Positions 52,152 to 60,853 of a stretch of 64,000 nucleotides of DNA are shown piece after piece; within the stretch, counting starts at the first letter, position 1, and each line of letters begins with the position of its first letter. Origin of the DNA: Eleginops maclovinus (Eukaryota > Chordata > Actinopteri > Perciformes > Eleginopidae). The notes beneath the pieces were generated by a model. The model was not told where the DNA came from, did no database searches, and was given only the letters and a program-made list of their open reading frames with translations. The position numbers and the translations under genes were made by a program. The DNA is taken from contig NC_086366.1 in the NCBI RefSeq assembly GCF_036324505.1, positions 16,322,927 to 16,386,926 of the forward strand, given 5' to 3'.

Positions 52152-52312
52152 GTTTGCATCTGTCTGTTGGATTGCATACATTTACTGAGTTGCTTATCCC
52201 TGCACGGAGTACCCCGGCTTATGAAACCATGCAATGATGACAGTATTATGCTGCTGATCGGAAAAGCTCTTGGCGCTGCGTAGGAGCAGCTGGGCCGATC
52301 TGGCTGCAGGTG

Positions 52313-52442
<130 letters not shown>

Positions 52443-52776
52443 ATTCTGGTTACCTTGGTGTTGAGCCCTCTGCAGCTCTCTGCCTCCCACCTACTGTAGC
52501 AGGTGTAAGCACTTCTATAGAACTAAAAGGCCTCGACTTTCTCTCTCCATACACTACTCATCTACTCACCATGGCCCACATTGTATTCTGGAAGAATGAC
52601 ATATTATGAACACCTGTTAAACAAAACAGTTTGTAGTAAAAAGTTATTTTTTAATACCGCCGACTCCTATTTGTTGTGTGAAGTAAAGAGCATCAACTGT
52701 AAAAGCACAACTTTCAGTAAAACTTTGTTGTTGTTTTTGTCATAACTCAGATTTAAGTTTCTACTGTTGGCCTGCT

Positions 52777-53074
52777 TGTAACACCGCATTATGTAATAAA
52801 ACCGCATTATGTAATAATGTAATAAATTTGCACACCATTATGTAATAACTGCTGCATTTTGTAATAATCTGCCGCATTATGTAATAAACTTCTTGAACGC
52901 AATATGTAATACATTTTGCCACATTATGTAGTAAGTTATTACATATTGCGGTTGTTACTACATAATGCGGGTGTTACGATTTGTTTTTTTGCAAAATGTA
53001 ACAATTGGTGCATTATGTAATAACCAAACAAAATTTACATTAAAACAGCAAAATAATGTGTATTTTACTCAAAA
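52777..53074 (+). repeat. Ginger left terminal inverted repeat
   Basis: 298 bp, alignable by eye to the inverted 59454-59762 up to GTGTATTTTACTCAAAA. It is built from about ten variants of the unit CGCATTATGTAATAA in both orientations, for example CGCAATATGTAATA and CACATTATGTAGTAA. CATTATGTAGTAA and its inverse TTACTACATAATG face each other around 52922-52965. Such arrays are typical transposase binding regions; that role is inferred. Confidence 0.9.
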
Positions 53075-53791
53075 TGAATGCTTACAAATAAGTATTAATT
53101 TAACGATGCAATTAAATATTTAAGCAACTAAATGAAAAACAATTCAGCTGCAACATACAGCCTAATACACTGATCACACAATGGAACTGCAGAATAATAA
53201 AGTGAATTTTAACAATGTTCTTTACCTACAGTAAAACAGGCCATGACTCACATTTCACACACATATAGCCAATCTATCAGTATGGAGGGTACTGCCTATC
53301 AGAATTCCATTTGATTTATGCTGTTCAGGCACTTAGCCTAAGCCACTACTTGATATTGCTCCTCCTACAAGGTACTGATTGGGACTGGTGTCTATCACTG
53401 GCTAGGCTAGGTCTGCTAGTGGAAAGGCAATGTTTAAACGTAAGTTATTATCTATGAATACTTTTTTTTGATTGTACTACAAACTAAGCAGGATTTAGAC
53501 TGAGATACTGTGTCCTCAATGAACATGAAAAGAAAACCTTTTATGCTAATATGTGTTAGCTTAGCTTATGGTTGGCTATGTCAACACCAGCTAACTTAAA
53601 TGTAAATGTAAATGTAAATGTACTTTATTTATACAGCCTTTTACAACAATCCTTTCGGAGTACCAAAGTGCTTTACATAGTGTAACAATAAAAAGACAGA
53701 AATAAAAACAATTTAAAAACAATAAAAACAGTGAGAGCAATAAAATACAGCAAAGTCAAATAAAATAAAATAAGATAAAAGCGCCATCGTT

Positions 53792-55669
53792 CTACTGGGT
53801 ATTAAAAGCCATCCTAAATAAGTAGGTTTTTAGCCTGGATTTAAAAAGGCCCGGGTCCGAGATGAGACGCATCTCGGTGGGGAGCTTGTTCCAGAGCCTG
53901 GGAGCAGCGACGGAAAAGGCTCGGTCACCCCAGTGTTTATATTTTGATCTGGGCGCTTCCAGTACAAGTTGATTTGTCGACCTCAACGCTCTACCTGGAT
54001 CTCGGATGGTTAAAAGTTCGGATAAATATAATGGGGCAAGGCCATGAAGAGCTTTAAAAACAAACATTATAAGTTTAAAATCAATTCTAAAAAGGACAGG
54101 AAGCCAATGAAGGGAGTTAAGAACAGGGGTAATGTGCACACGTCTGTGAGTGTTGATTAAAAGACGTGCCGCGGCATTTTGCACGAGTTGGAGGCGACTG
54201 AGGGAGGACTGAGAGAGGCCAACATAAAGTGCGTTACAATAATCTAGCCGTGAACTAATTAAAGCATGAATGGCTTTCTCGAGGTCGTGGCGGCTTAAAA
54301 ACATTTTAACTTTAGCTAAAAGACGCAGCTGGAAAAAACTGGTCCTGACAACATTACTGATTTGTTTGTCGAACTTGAGATGACTGTCAAAAGTTACACC
54401 AAGATTTCTGACAGTTGAACTGAGCTTTGGAGACAGGGTGCCAAAGTCGGCTGACGCAGTATCTCCAAACACAATACATTCAGTTTTTTCATCATTTAAG
54501 TTAAGAAAATTTTGAGCCAACCACTGCTTAATATCAGCAATACAGTCAAATAAAGAACAATGTGCACTGTTACTGTTTGGCTTCACTGGCAGATAGATTT
54601 GCAGGTCGTCTGCATAACAGTGAAAGGAAAGGTTGTGCCTGGCTATAATTGACCCCAGTGGTAACATGTACAAAGAAAAAAGGATAGGGCCAAGAATAGA
54701 TCCTTGTGGGACTCCACAAGAGAGAGGAGCACTGGAAGAGGACAGGTCACCAACCATAACAGAGAAAGTCCTACTGGACAAATAAGATGTAAACCACTTC
54801 AACCCGGTGCCGTGGATGCCAACATAATTTTTTAGACGTGACAGGAGGACTGCATGGTCCACCGTGTCGAAGGCTGTCAGATCAAGCAGCACTAAGATAA
54901 CGGGGCACTTGGCATCCACAGACAGAGCAATATCGTTGTGCACCTTTAACAGTGCAGACTCAGTACTGTGGCGAGACCTAAACCCAGATTGGAACTTCTC
55001 GAGTACGGAGTTGTCATCCAAAAAGGACTGTAATTGTATAAAAACAGTTTTTTCTAAAACCTTAGAAAGAAAGGGCAGATTGGAGACAGGTCTAAAATTT
55101 GATAACACAGAGGGGTCAAGATTAGGCTTTTTAAGAAGGGGCCTGACCACAGCATGTTTAAAAGCATCTGGAACAGTTCCTAATCTAAGGCAGGAGTTGA
55201 TAAAAACCAGGAGACTAGGCCCCACAGTATTAAAAACCATTTTCAGCACTTTGGCAGGGACAGTATCCAATGGGCAATTTGTAGATTTCATGGATTTCAT
55301 TATGTCACCAAGAGAAAAAAGGGAAACCAACTCAAACTGTTCAAACACAGCAGAATGAGCTGGGGCAACGAGCAGATCATTGTTAGTATTCATGGTGACA
55401 CTCTTACTGATATATTTTCTGACAGAATCCACTTTGTCAACAAAATGATGAAGAAAATTCTCACAAGTGGCTATTGAAACATCAGTCACTGCAGAAGTGC
55501 ATGGATTAACAACAGCATTAATTGTATCAAATAACACCTTGGGACAGTGACTGCTGGAAGAAATAATATTAGAGAGGTACTGAGATTTTGCTTCACGCAC
55601 AACTCTCTGATAATCAGCGAGACAGTCCCTTAATATTTGCAGAGACACATGCAGTTTGTGTCTCTGCAA
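53792..55669 (-). CDS. L2-type LINE ORF2 fragment, reverse transcriptase
   Basis: A 625-residue uninterrupted frame. The reverse transcriptase spans about residues 172-430. It has the fingers motif LLKKPNLDPSVLSNFRPVSN (178-197), FQSGFRSRHSTESAL (226-240), the palm motif LLDLTAFDTVDH with catalytic Asp263, CGVPQGSILGP and the YADD active site (352-355). The C-terminal part (RLDYCNALYVGL, LHWLPV, LWNKLPTEMR) is typical of L2/CR1-like elements. Full ORF2 proteins also have an N-terminal endonuclease, absent here. Motif A lacks one residue relative to the usual DLTAAFDTVDH, so Asp263 is one position closer to the Phe, which may disable catalysis. The ATG at 55669 lies in the hairpin and is not a native start. 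Confidence 0.9.
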   Translation of the reverse strand: MQRHKLHVSLQILRDCLADYQRVVREAKSQYLSNIISSSSHCPKVLFDTINAVVNPCTSAVTDVSIATCENFLHHFVDKVDSVRKYISKSVTMNTNNDLLVAPAHSAVFEQFELVSLFSLGDIMKSMKSTNCPLDTVPAKVLKMVFNTVGPSLLVFINSCLRLGTVPDAFKHAVVRPLLKKPNLDPSVLSNFRPVSNLPFLSKVLEKTVFIQLQSFLDDNSVLEKFQSGFRSRHSTESALLKVHNDIALSVDAKCPVILVLLDLTAFDTVDHAVLLSRLKNYVGIHGTGLKWFTSYLSSRTFSVMVGDLSSSSAPLSCGVPQGSILGPILFSLYMLPLGSIIARHNLSFHCYADDLQIYLPVKPNSNSAHCSLFDCIADIKQWLAQNFLNLNDEKTECIVFGDTASADFGTLSPKLSSTVRNLGVTFDSHLKFDKQISNVVRTSFFQLRLLAKVKMFLSRHDLEKAIHALISSRLDYCNALYVGLSQSSLSRLQLVQNAAARLLINTHRRVHITPVLNSLHWLPVLFRIDFKLIMFVFKALHGLAPLYLSELLTIRDPGRALRSTNQLVLEAPRSKYKHWGDRAFSVAAPRLWNKLPTEMRLISDPGLFKSRLKTYLFRMAFNTQ

Positions 55670-55675
55670 ATATTA
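55631..55675. repeat. Snap-back hairpin at the LINE 5' end
   Basis: Arms TAATATTTGCAGAGACACA (55631-55649) and its exact inverse (55657-55675) are separated by 7 bp. The left arm is native LINE sequence encoding the HVSLQILR region; the right arm is an inverted copy of it. Confidence 0.92.
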
Positions 55676-56309
55676 GCCAATAATATAATAATATCTGACA
55701 GGAAAATCTGTTTTCCTCGTCTCTGTTTCCTTCTCTCTTATACATTTGAATCTATTGATAGGAACAAAGCACATATTTTTAAAAGGTCCATGTTTATTGA
55801 GTCATTTATGAGTAAGTTGAAGTTGAGTAAGCTACCTTTTTGTATATTTGACTATTTTAAAGAATTAGCAGTAGGCTAACAGACTAGTAGCCTAGACTAA
55901 ACTTGCTGGGACAATTGCTCTGTCAGTTAGCATTGCGCTAGCTGTGCTGCGCTTTAGAACCGTACTCCTTAAAACGGAGGTTTTGAGTTTAACACGCAGC
56001 TGCGCACGAAGTTGAATGTGATTGCTGTGTAACGACGCACACAGGATCAGCTGATTCCTAGCTAAACTCCGGTTAAACTGCTTGGAAACCGGAAGTAGTC
56101 TTATTTCTAGTTATACCTCAACAGATGCAGTCTGGTGGATGCATTTTGTGCCATAATTACCAACAAAAGCTTAATAGGAATGTAAAGTGAACTTTAGTAT
56201 CATAAAACGCAAATAATGTTGAATTATATTATTAAATAGTGTAGGCTACTTTTTGTGGAAATGTAAACGTGATTAATTAATCATTTGAAGACAAATTAAT
56301 ATGTGAGTA
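55676..56309. other. Ginger interior without recognised coding sequence
   Basis: AT-rich stretch between the nested LINE and the transposase region. It may include the transposase 5' leader or deleted N-terminal coding sequence; I recognise nothing in it. Confidence 0.6.
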
Positions 56310-56546
56310 ATAGGGTGATTTCACGCAAATTCTCGGGAAAGGAGGGGGTGAACATGTCGCGGACAGAGAACTCGAGAAGCAAAAGTTATATTTGCTGCAC
56401 TGCATTCGAGGTGTTGTGGACACGGTGGAAGATCCTATAGAAAAGACACCTCCACCACGCTCCGAAGAAAGTCTGTTTAGGATAATGTTGCAAAAACATT
56501 TAACAGTAGATTTCCCAGCAGAAGACCGAGCAGCCCGGCACATTTA
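56310..56546 (+). pseudogene. Possible N-terminal remnant of the Ginger protein
   Basis: A frame of about 79 residues without an upstream ATG. It runs from just after a TAA/TAG pair to a TAA, with protein-like composition: DRELEKQKLYLLHCIRGVVD, then TPPPRSEESLFRIMLQKHLT and VDFPAEDRAARHI. It has no motif I can name, and the integrase zinc-binding segment expected before the DDE core is not visible. It could be an upstream exon, a decayed N-terminus or chance. Confidence 0.35.
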
Positions 56547-56564
56547 AAAAATCTATGGAAGCGC

Positions 56565-57101
56565 TTGAATTGCTTGATTGCTGAGCAGACGCATGACCCT
56601 GGGCCATTTGATGTGTTTAGCCGCTATGTATGGCTGAGACCACTAAAGGGCAAAGAGAGTGCAGAGATTGCAAAACATCTTCATGATATTTACTTGGAAC
56701 ATGGCCCTCCCAAAGTTTTGCAACACGACCGAGGGGCAGAATTTAAAGGAGCAGTTCGAAGGCTGATGGAATCCATGCAAGTCAGAATAATAGAGAGTTC
56801 ACCATATCATCCCCAAAGCCAAGGCAAGGTAGAGAGGTCACACAGAATACTAAGAAAAAAGATTATGTATGATCTGGTGAATTTTCAGAAAGGTGGGGTT
56901 AACTGGGTTAAGCATCTACCAGAATATTCAAGAGTGATGAATGAGGACCCTAAGGAAGTGTTAGGTTGGATGTCTCCATTTGATGTTTATTATGGGAGAA
57001 AAAGCAATAGAGTAGTGCATCCCTTAGCAGGGTCTCCATCCACTGTCAGAAAGGAATCTACAACCAAATGTACCCTCCCTGAAACAGCGAGGCAACTTTG
57101 A
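56565..57101 (+). CDS. Ginger transposase, integrase (DDE) core, truncated by frameshift
   Basis: A 178-residue frame with a Gypsy-type integrase core. The first catalytic Asp is in FDVFSRYVWLRPLKGKE (residue 16), the second in LQHDRGAEFKGA (residue 55), and the Glu in SPYHPQSQGKVERSHRILRK (residue 90), giving a D-x34-E spacing. The HDRGAEF and GKVERSHR blocks are classical for Gypsy integrases and Ginger transposases. Upstream of the first Asp the sequence MNCLIAEQTHDPGP does not resemble the usual lead-in strand, suggesting a deletion there. The frame ends at PETARQL, while the homologous continuation (QRGNFEAKRRRLRKKAKKAT) is in the +1 frame. The protein is therefore split by an indel around 57028-57100. 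Confidence 0.85.
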   Translation: MNCLIAEQTHDPGPFDVFSRYVWLRPLKGKESAEIAKHLHDIYLEHGPPKVLQHDRGAEFKGAVRRLMESMQVRIIESSPYHPQSQGKVERSHRILRKKIMYDLVNFQKGGVNWVKHLPEYSRVMNEDPKEVLGWMSPFDVYYGRKSNRVVHPLAGSPSTVRKESTTKCTLPETARQL

Positions 57102-57162
57102 GGCTAAGCGGAGGAGACTGAGAAAAAAGGCAAAGAAAGCCACTGAGCACTGTCATAATCGG

Positions 57163-58581
57163 ATGATCAGAAATGCATCTAAACAAAATCCACCATCTAT
57201 TTATTATGTTGGTGATGCTGTTTTGGTCAGGGTGAAAGATGGTGCCCATCGAGTTTCAAAGAGGTTTCGGGTATTGACTGGCACAGTTGTGAAACAAAAT
57301 TTAAAGTTTCCAAAATACAAAGTTCAGTTTCAGATCCCTGGTGACCCCAAAATGCAAGTGAAATGGTTCTTTGTGTCTGATGTGACAAGTACAACACGAT
57401 TACAAGAAAGAAAACGCTCTAAATCTTTAAAGTCCGCAAAACCTTTACATCCATGTTTGATACCGTACACACATGGAGACAGACTGGAGGAATTCGTGTC
57501 AATGCAATTGAGGATACGGTTTGACCCAGCACCAGACGGAAATTGCCAGTTCTCAGCCATATCTGATCAGCTAGCCACACACGGAATATTCAGATCAGCA
57601 GAAAATTTAAGAGATGAAATTGTTCAAGATCTCAGATCTAATCCGATTTCTGCAAACGGAACACCTTTGTTAGATTTTGTTGATGGGAATGACTTGGATG
57701 GCTACTTGGATAGTATGTCACAATGTGGGACCTATGGCGACCACATAACTCTACAAAGGGCTGCTGAGATTTTCAATGTTCAGCTTCTCATTGTTTCCTC
57801 ACTAGGTGTTGATGCATCTTCCATAATATCTCAGTCTAATAGATATTGTGACAGTTGTCCTTTGTTAGTCCTTGGACACATTGCTGAGGGACATGGAGAA
57901 CATTACTTAAGTCTGGAAGGATCAGTCTCTTCATTTATTGAAAACATCTTAGAAGCAGAGAGAGAAAGGATAATTCAACATAAAAATGAATCAGACCAAG
58001 AGAGTGAAAATGAAGAACTCACATCAAACGACAACACAGACAATGAAACTCTTACTGATGGACCACATGATGATGCCACACTGAATGAACCTCACAATGA
58101 TTCCCAACTAGATGAACCCCAAAATGATGTCCATCTTCTAGATGATCAGTCCAACGATGATGCTCAACGAGACCAAGATGATGTCCAGTTGTGTGATAAT
58201 GATGCGGAAAACAGAATGCATGGCACACCCATCTTGCCTACAGAATTGCTGTCATTTATCATCCAGTTGACCCTTAATGCAGACTCCTCAATGCTCTGGG
58301 CATTCAATAGAGTTTCTAAACTTTTTCGAGATCTTGCAAATCCGTTCCATCCGCAAATCTACATCAGAGAAACTGTAGCTGACACCCTAAAGTTGGATTA
58401 TGATCATGACAATTCCATAAGCATAATGAGGCTCTATAAATCCACTGGACGCAGTAGTGGTCTTGCTATTAGACTGAGGGAGCTATTCAGCCAAAATAGC
58501 AGGTGGATGAGGGCCTGGCTTCTGATTAAGCACATTGGCCATGGTCATTTTAATATCAAGGACATTTTTTGGAAACCTTAG
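57163..58581 (+). CDS. Ginger transposase C-terminal part: GPY/F module, OTU protease, acidic tail, F-box-like region
   Basis: A 472-residue frame; the reading frame is open from 57028, so the ATG at 57163 is not the native start. Residues 14-80 (YYVGDAVLVRV, FRVLTGTVVKQNLKFPKYKV) match the GPY/F-type C-terminal domain of Gypsy integrases. Residues about 114-252 form an OTU cysteine protease: PDGNCQFSAISDQL gives Asp125 and Cys128, and GHGEHYLSLE gives His247, so all three catalytic residues are present. Residues 275-350 are highly acidic with degenerate 9-10-residue repeats (NEPHNDSQL, DEPQNDVHL). Residues about 357-395 (LPTELLSFIIQLTLNADSSM, then FNRVSKLFRDLA) fit the F-box pattern. OTU domains remove ubiquitin and F-boxes recruit Skp1/cullin ligases, so the protein may manipulate ubiquitination. 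A polyadenylation signal AATAAA lies at 58936. Confidence 0.85.
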   Translation: MIRNASKQNPPSIYYVGDAVLVRVKDGAHRVSKRFRVLTGTVVKQNLKFPKYKVQFQIPGDPKMQVKWFFVSDVTSTTRLQERKRSKSLKSAKPLHPCLIPYTHGDRLEEFVSMQLRIRFDPAPDGNCQFSAISDQLATHGIFRSAENLRDEIVQDLRSNPISANGTPLLDFVDGNDLDGYLDSMSQCGTYGDHITLQRAAEIFNVQLLIVSSLGVDASSIISQSNRYCDSCPLLVLGHIAEGHGEHYLSLEGSVSSFIENILEAERERIIQHKNESDQESENEELTSNDNTDNETLTDGPHDDATLNEPHNDSQLDEPQNDVHLLDDQSNDDAQRDQDDVQLCDNDAENRMHGTPILPTELLSFIIQLTLNADSSMLWAFNRVSKLFRDLANPFHPQIYIRETVADTLKLDYDHDNSISIMRLYKSTGRSSGLAIRLRELFSQNSRWMRAWLLIKHIGHGHFNIKDIFWKP

Positions 58582-59453
58582 GGCTACATTTTGTTTTGCA
58601 TTGTAGGTAGATTTTCTTGAGTCTCCCTAGTTCAAATGCAGATTTTTAGATGGGTTAGTTGTGTGGTTATATGTGTGCCATGGACTGTAATATGTCTAGA
58701 ACATTGTTAAATTTTACGTTTCCACTTTATTATCCACTACAATTCCATTGTGTGTGTGTTAGGCTGTATGCTGTGGCTGGATTGTTTTTCATTTAGTTGA
58801 TTGAGATATTCGGCCTATTATCAATGATTGCCATAATATTTGCTGTTCATTACACATTGTTCATCCATGATGTCTGTACCTCTACAGGATGGTATCTGTT
58901 CTTTGTCTAAACAAGGCATTATTGGGCATTTAGAGAATAAATAATTTGAAATAATTAACTGTTCGACGTCATTTGTTCTGCAACTATTTTTTGTCTCTTA
59001 CTCTGGGTTTGCCTAATATAGGCTATCCTACATTTTTGTGTCAGAATAATACTTAGTATAATTTTGTGACACTGCCAGTGCTACATTAATGCAGGTACTA
59101 TTACTGTGTTATTGGAAATATGCATCATGAAGGAATGTTAAGGTTACATGGAACATGACATTTATTGAATAGGCTAGACTACATGGTGCTGTTGTGCAAA
59201 GCCCATGTTTAATTATTTGGTGCTGTATGTCTTTTCTTTACTGCTGCTTGACCATAGACAGAGATTTAGTTTTTCTAAATTGGTTAACTATCAGAAGCAC
59301 TTACCTCCAAACTTGGTCTCATGACTAATCTAACTGCAAATATGAATCGAAAATAACCCCTTGTGCGTTTAAATGAGCACAACCAAAGTTAAAAGGTGGA
59401 TTGTTACAATGTAAGCTGAGCAATAGTTGTCATACTGTCCTCTTAATTATTAT
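58582..59453. other. Ginger 3' untranslated and internal sequence
   Basis: AT-rich non-coding stretch between the protein stop and the right TIR, containing a candidate AATAAA signal at 58936-58941. Nothing else recognised. Confidence 0.6.
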
Positions 59454-59762
59454 TTTTGAGTAAAATACACATTATCATGCTGTTTTTAGTCAATGAAAAT
59501 GTCAATTTCGGTTGGTTATTACATAATACACCAATTGTTACATTTTGCTATAAAAAAAATCGCAACACCCGCATTATGTAGTAACAACCGCAATATGTAA
59601 TAACTTATTACATAATGCGGCATAATTTATTACATATTGCGTTTAAGAATTGTATTACATAATGCGGCAGATTATTACAAAATGTGGCAGTTATTACATA
59701 ATGGCGTGCACATTTATTACATTATTACATAATGCGGTGTTATAACATAATGCGGTGTTACA
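59454..59762 (-). repeat. Ginger right terminal inverted repeat
   Basis: 309 bp, the inverted partner of 52777-53074, with the same CGCATTATGTAATAA unit array and TGTAACACC terminus. The CTGCT that follows matches the base pairs left of the element. Confidence 0.9.
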
Positions 59763-60747
59763 CTGCTGGGTTGTTGTTGAACCAACAGTTGCACTCAAGC
59801 AGGGAGTTTTGATCTATAACATTTGTTGCATATCCAGACAACAGAACATAGAGGTCATCTTTTAAGTTGACAATGTGCTGACTGAGTAAGATGGCTAGTC
59901 GCAAGACAATCCCTTCAGCGTTCTGCCATGTCACTGTGGTTCGTGTCACACCAGACAATATGCATGTTTGCAGAAAACCTCTGTCAGAATGTATCCATGA
60001 TTGTTTTGTGAACTAGCCTTGGGAGGTGTAGCAGCATTCGGTACTTCTGTCTTCACAGATATTTCAGTGCCAAAATAAAACAAGTTGACACGGCAGAAAA
60101 ATGAGAGACATGGCAGGTGTCAAAATATCTAAATAGGCATTCATAGCAGCTCTGAAAAAAAAAACTAGCAAAGTAGGTGTGTTTGTGAGATAATGTAGAG
60201 TAAGAATTATAGGATATTGAGTTGAACTTAATCTATTCTTGAATATATGAAAACTGTGAGGGATTCTAACAAATGCCATTTTTACTTAATGTTAAATAAG
60301 AAACACATTAACTCAAGAAAATGCTTTTACTCCTTTTCAGAGCAGTTTCTATTCCTCCGGATGTAAATATGTAAAACTATTCCTCCAGCACAACTATCTC
60401 AAATGCTTAAACTTTGTTCAAATATATTTGAAAAAGTCTAGCTAAGCAGAAATAAAACCACATTAGTCTTATTTTGTCATATTGCAAAGTTCTAATGGCA
60501 GAAAATCTGATTCAACAGTGCACGTAAGACTATTTCTCCTGATTATAAAAATGTTTGGTATTAATTGCTGATGGACTTCTTCCACCACTATTAGAGCAAA
60601 TGAGTCTCCTGTCTGGAGAAGCAACAAGTGTGCAACATCTGTCTGGGTTGGTGCTGATTCGAAGCCAGGTCTGCTCCCTCGGCCTGCAGTCAAGCTGCTG
60701 TGCATGTATTCCAGTGTTCCCCCTTTTTTTAATAAGACACATTTCAG

Positions 60748-60853
<106 letters not shown>

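Larger units (their letters stand above)
53598..55675 (-). mobile_element. 5'-truncated L2-clade LINE nested in the Ginger element
   Basis: The minus strand carries a long reverse transcriptase frame and a short 3' UTR that ends CTGTATAAATAAAGTACATTT and then repeats ATTTAC-type 6-mers (plus-strand AAATGT x4 at 53598-53621). That 3' end is characteristic of fish L2/Maui elements. The 5' end lacks the endonuclease domain and finishes in a 19-bp perfect inverted repeat. No convincing target site duplication is visible. It interrupts the Ginger element between its left TIR and its transposase, in the opposite orientation. Confidence 0.85.
52777..59762 (+). mobile_element. Ginger1-type DNA transposon with integrase, OTU protease and F-box-like domains
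   Basis: A 6,986-bp element with terminal inverted repeats at 52777-53074 and 59454-59762, both starting TGTAACACCGCATTATGT when read inward. The flanks are CTGCT on both sides (52772-52776 and 59763-59767), a perfect 5-bp target duplication. The plus strand encodes a Gypsy-integrase-like DDE domain followed, after a frameshift, by a GPY/F-like module, an OTU cysteine protease, an acidic tail and an F-box-like region. Gypsy-like integrase, TGTNR termini, TIRs of tens to hundreds of bp and a C-terminal OTU or Ulp1 protease define Ginger1. An L2 LINE is nested antisense at 53598-55675; without it the element is about 4.9 kb. The two repeats differ by about 4 positions in the first 75, so the copy is not recent. 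It looks defective. Confidence 0.85.

Noticed and set aside
54864..55358. 164-codon plus-strand frame
   Set aside because: It is antisense to the L2 reverse transcriptase frame, which has clear catalytic motifs.
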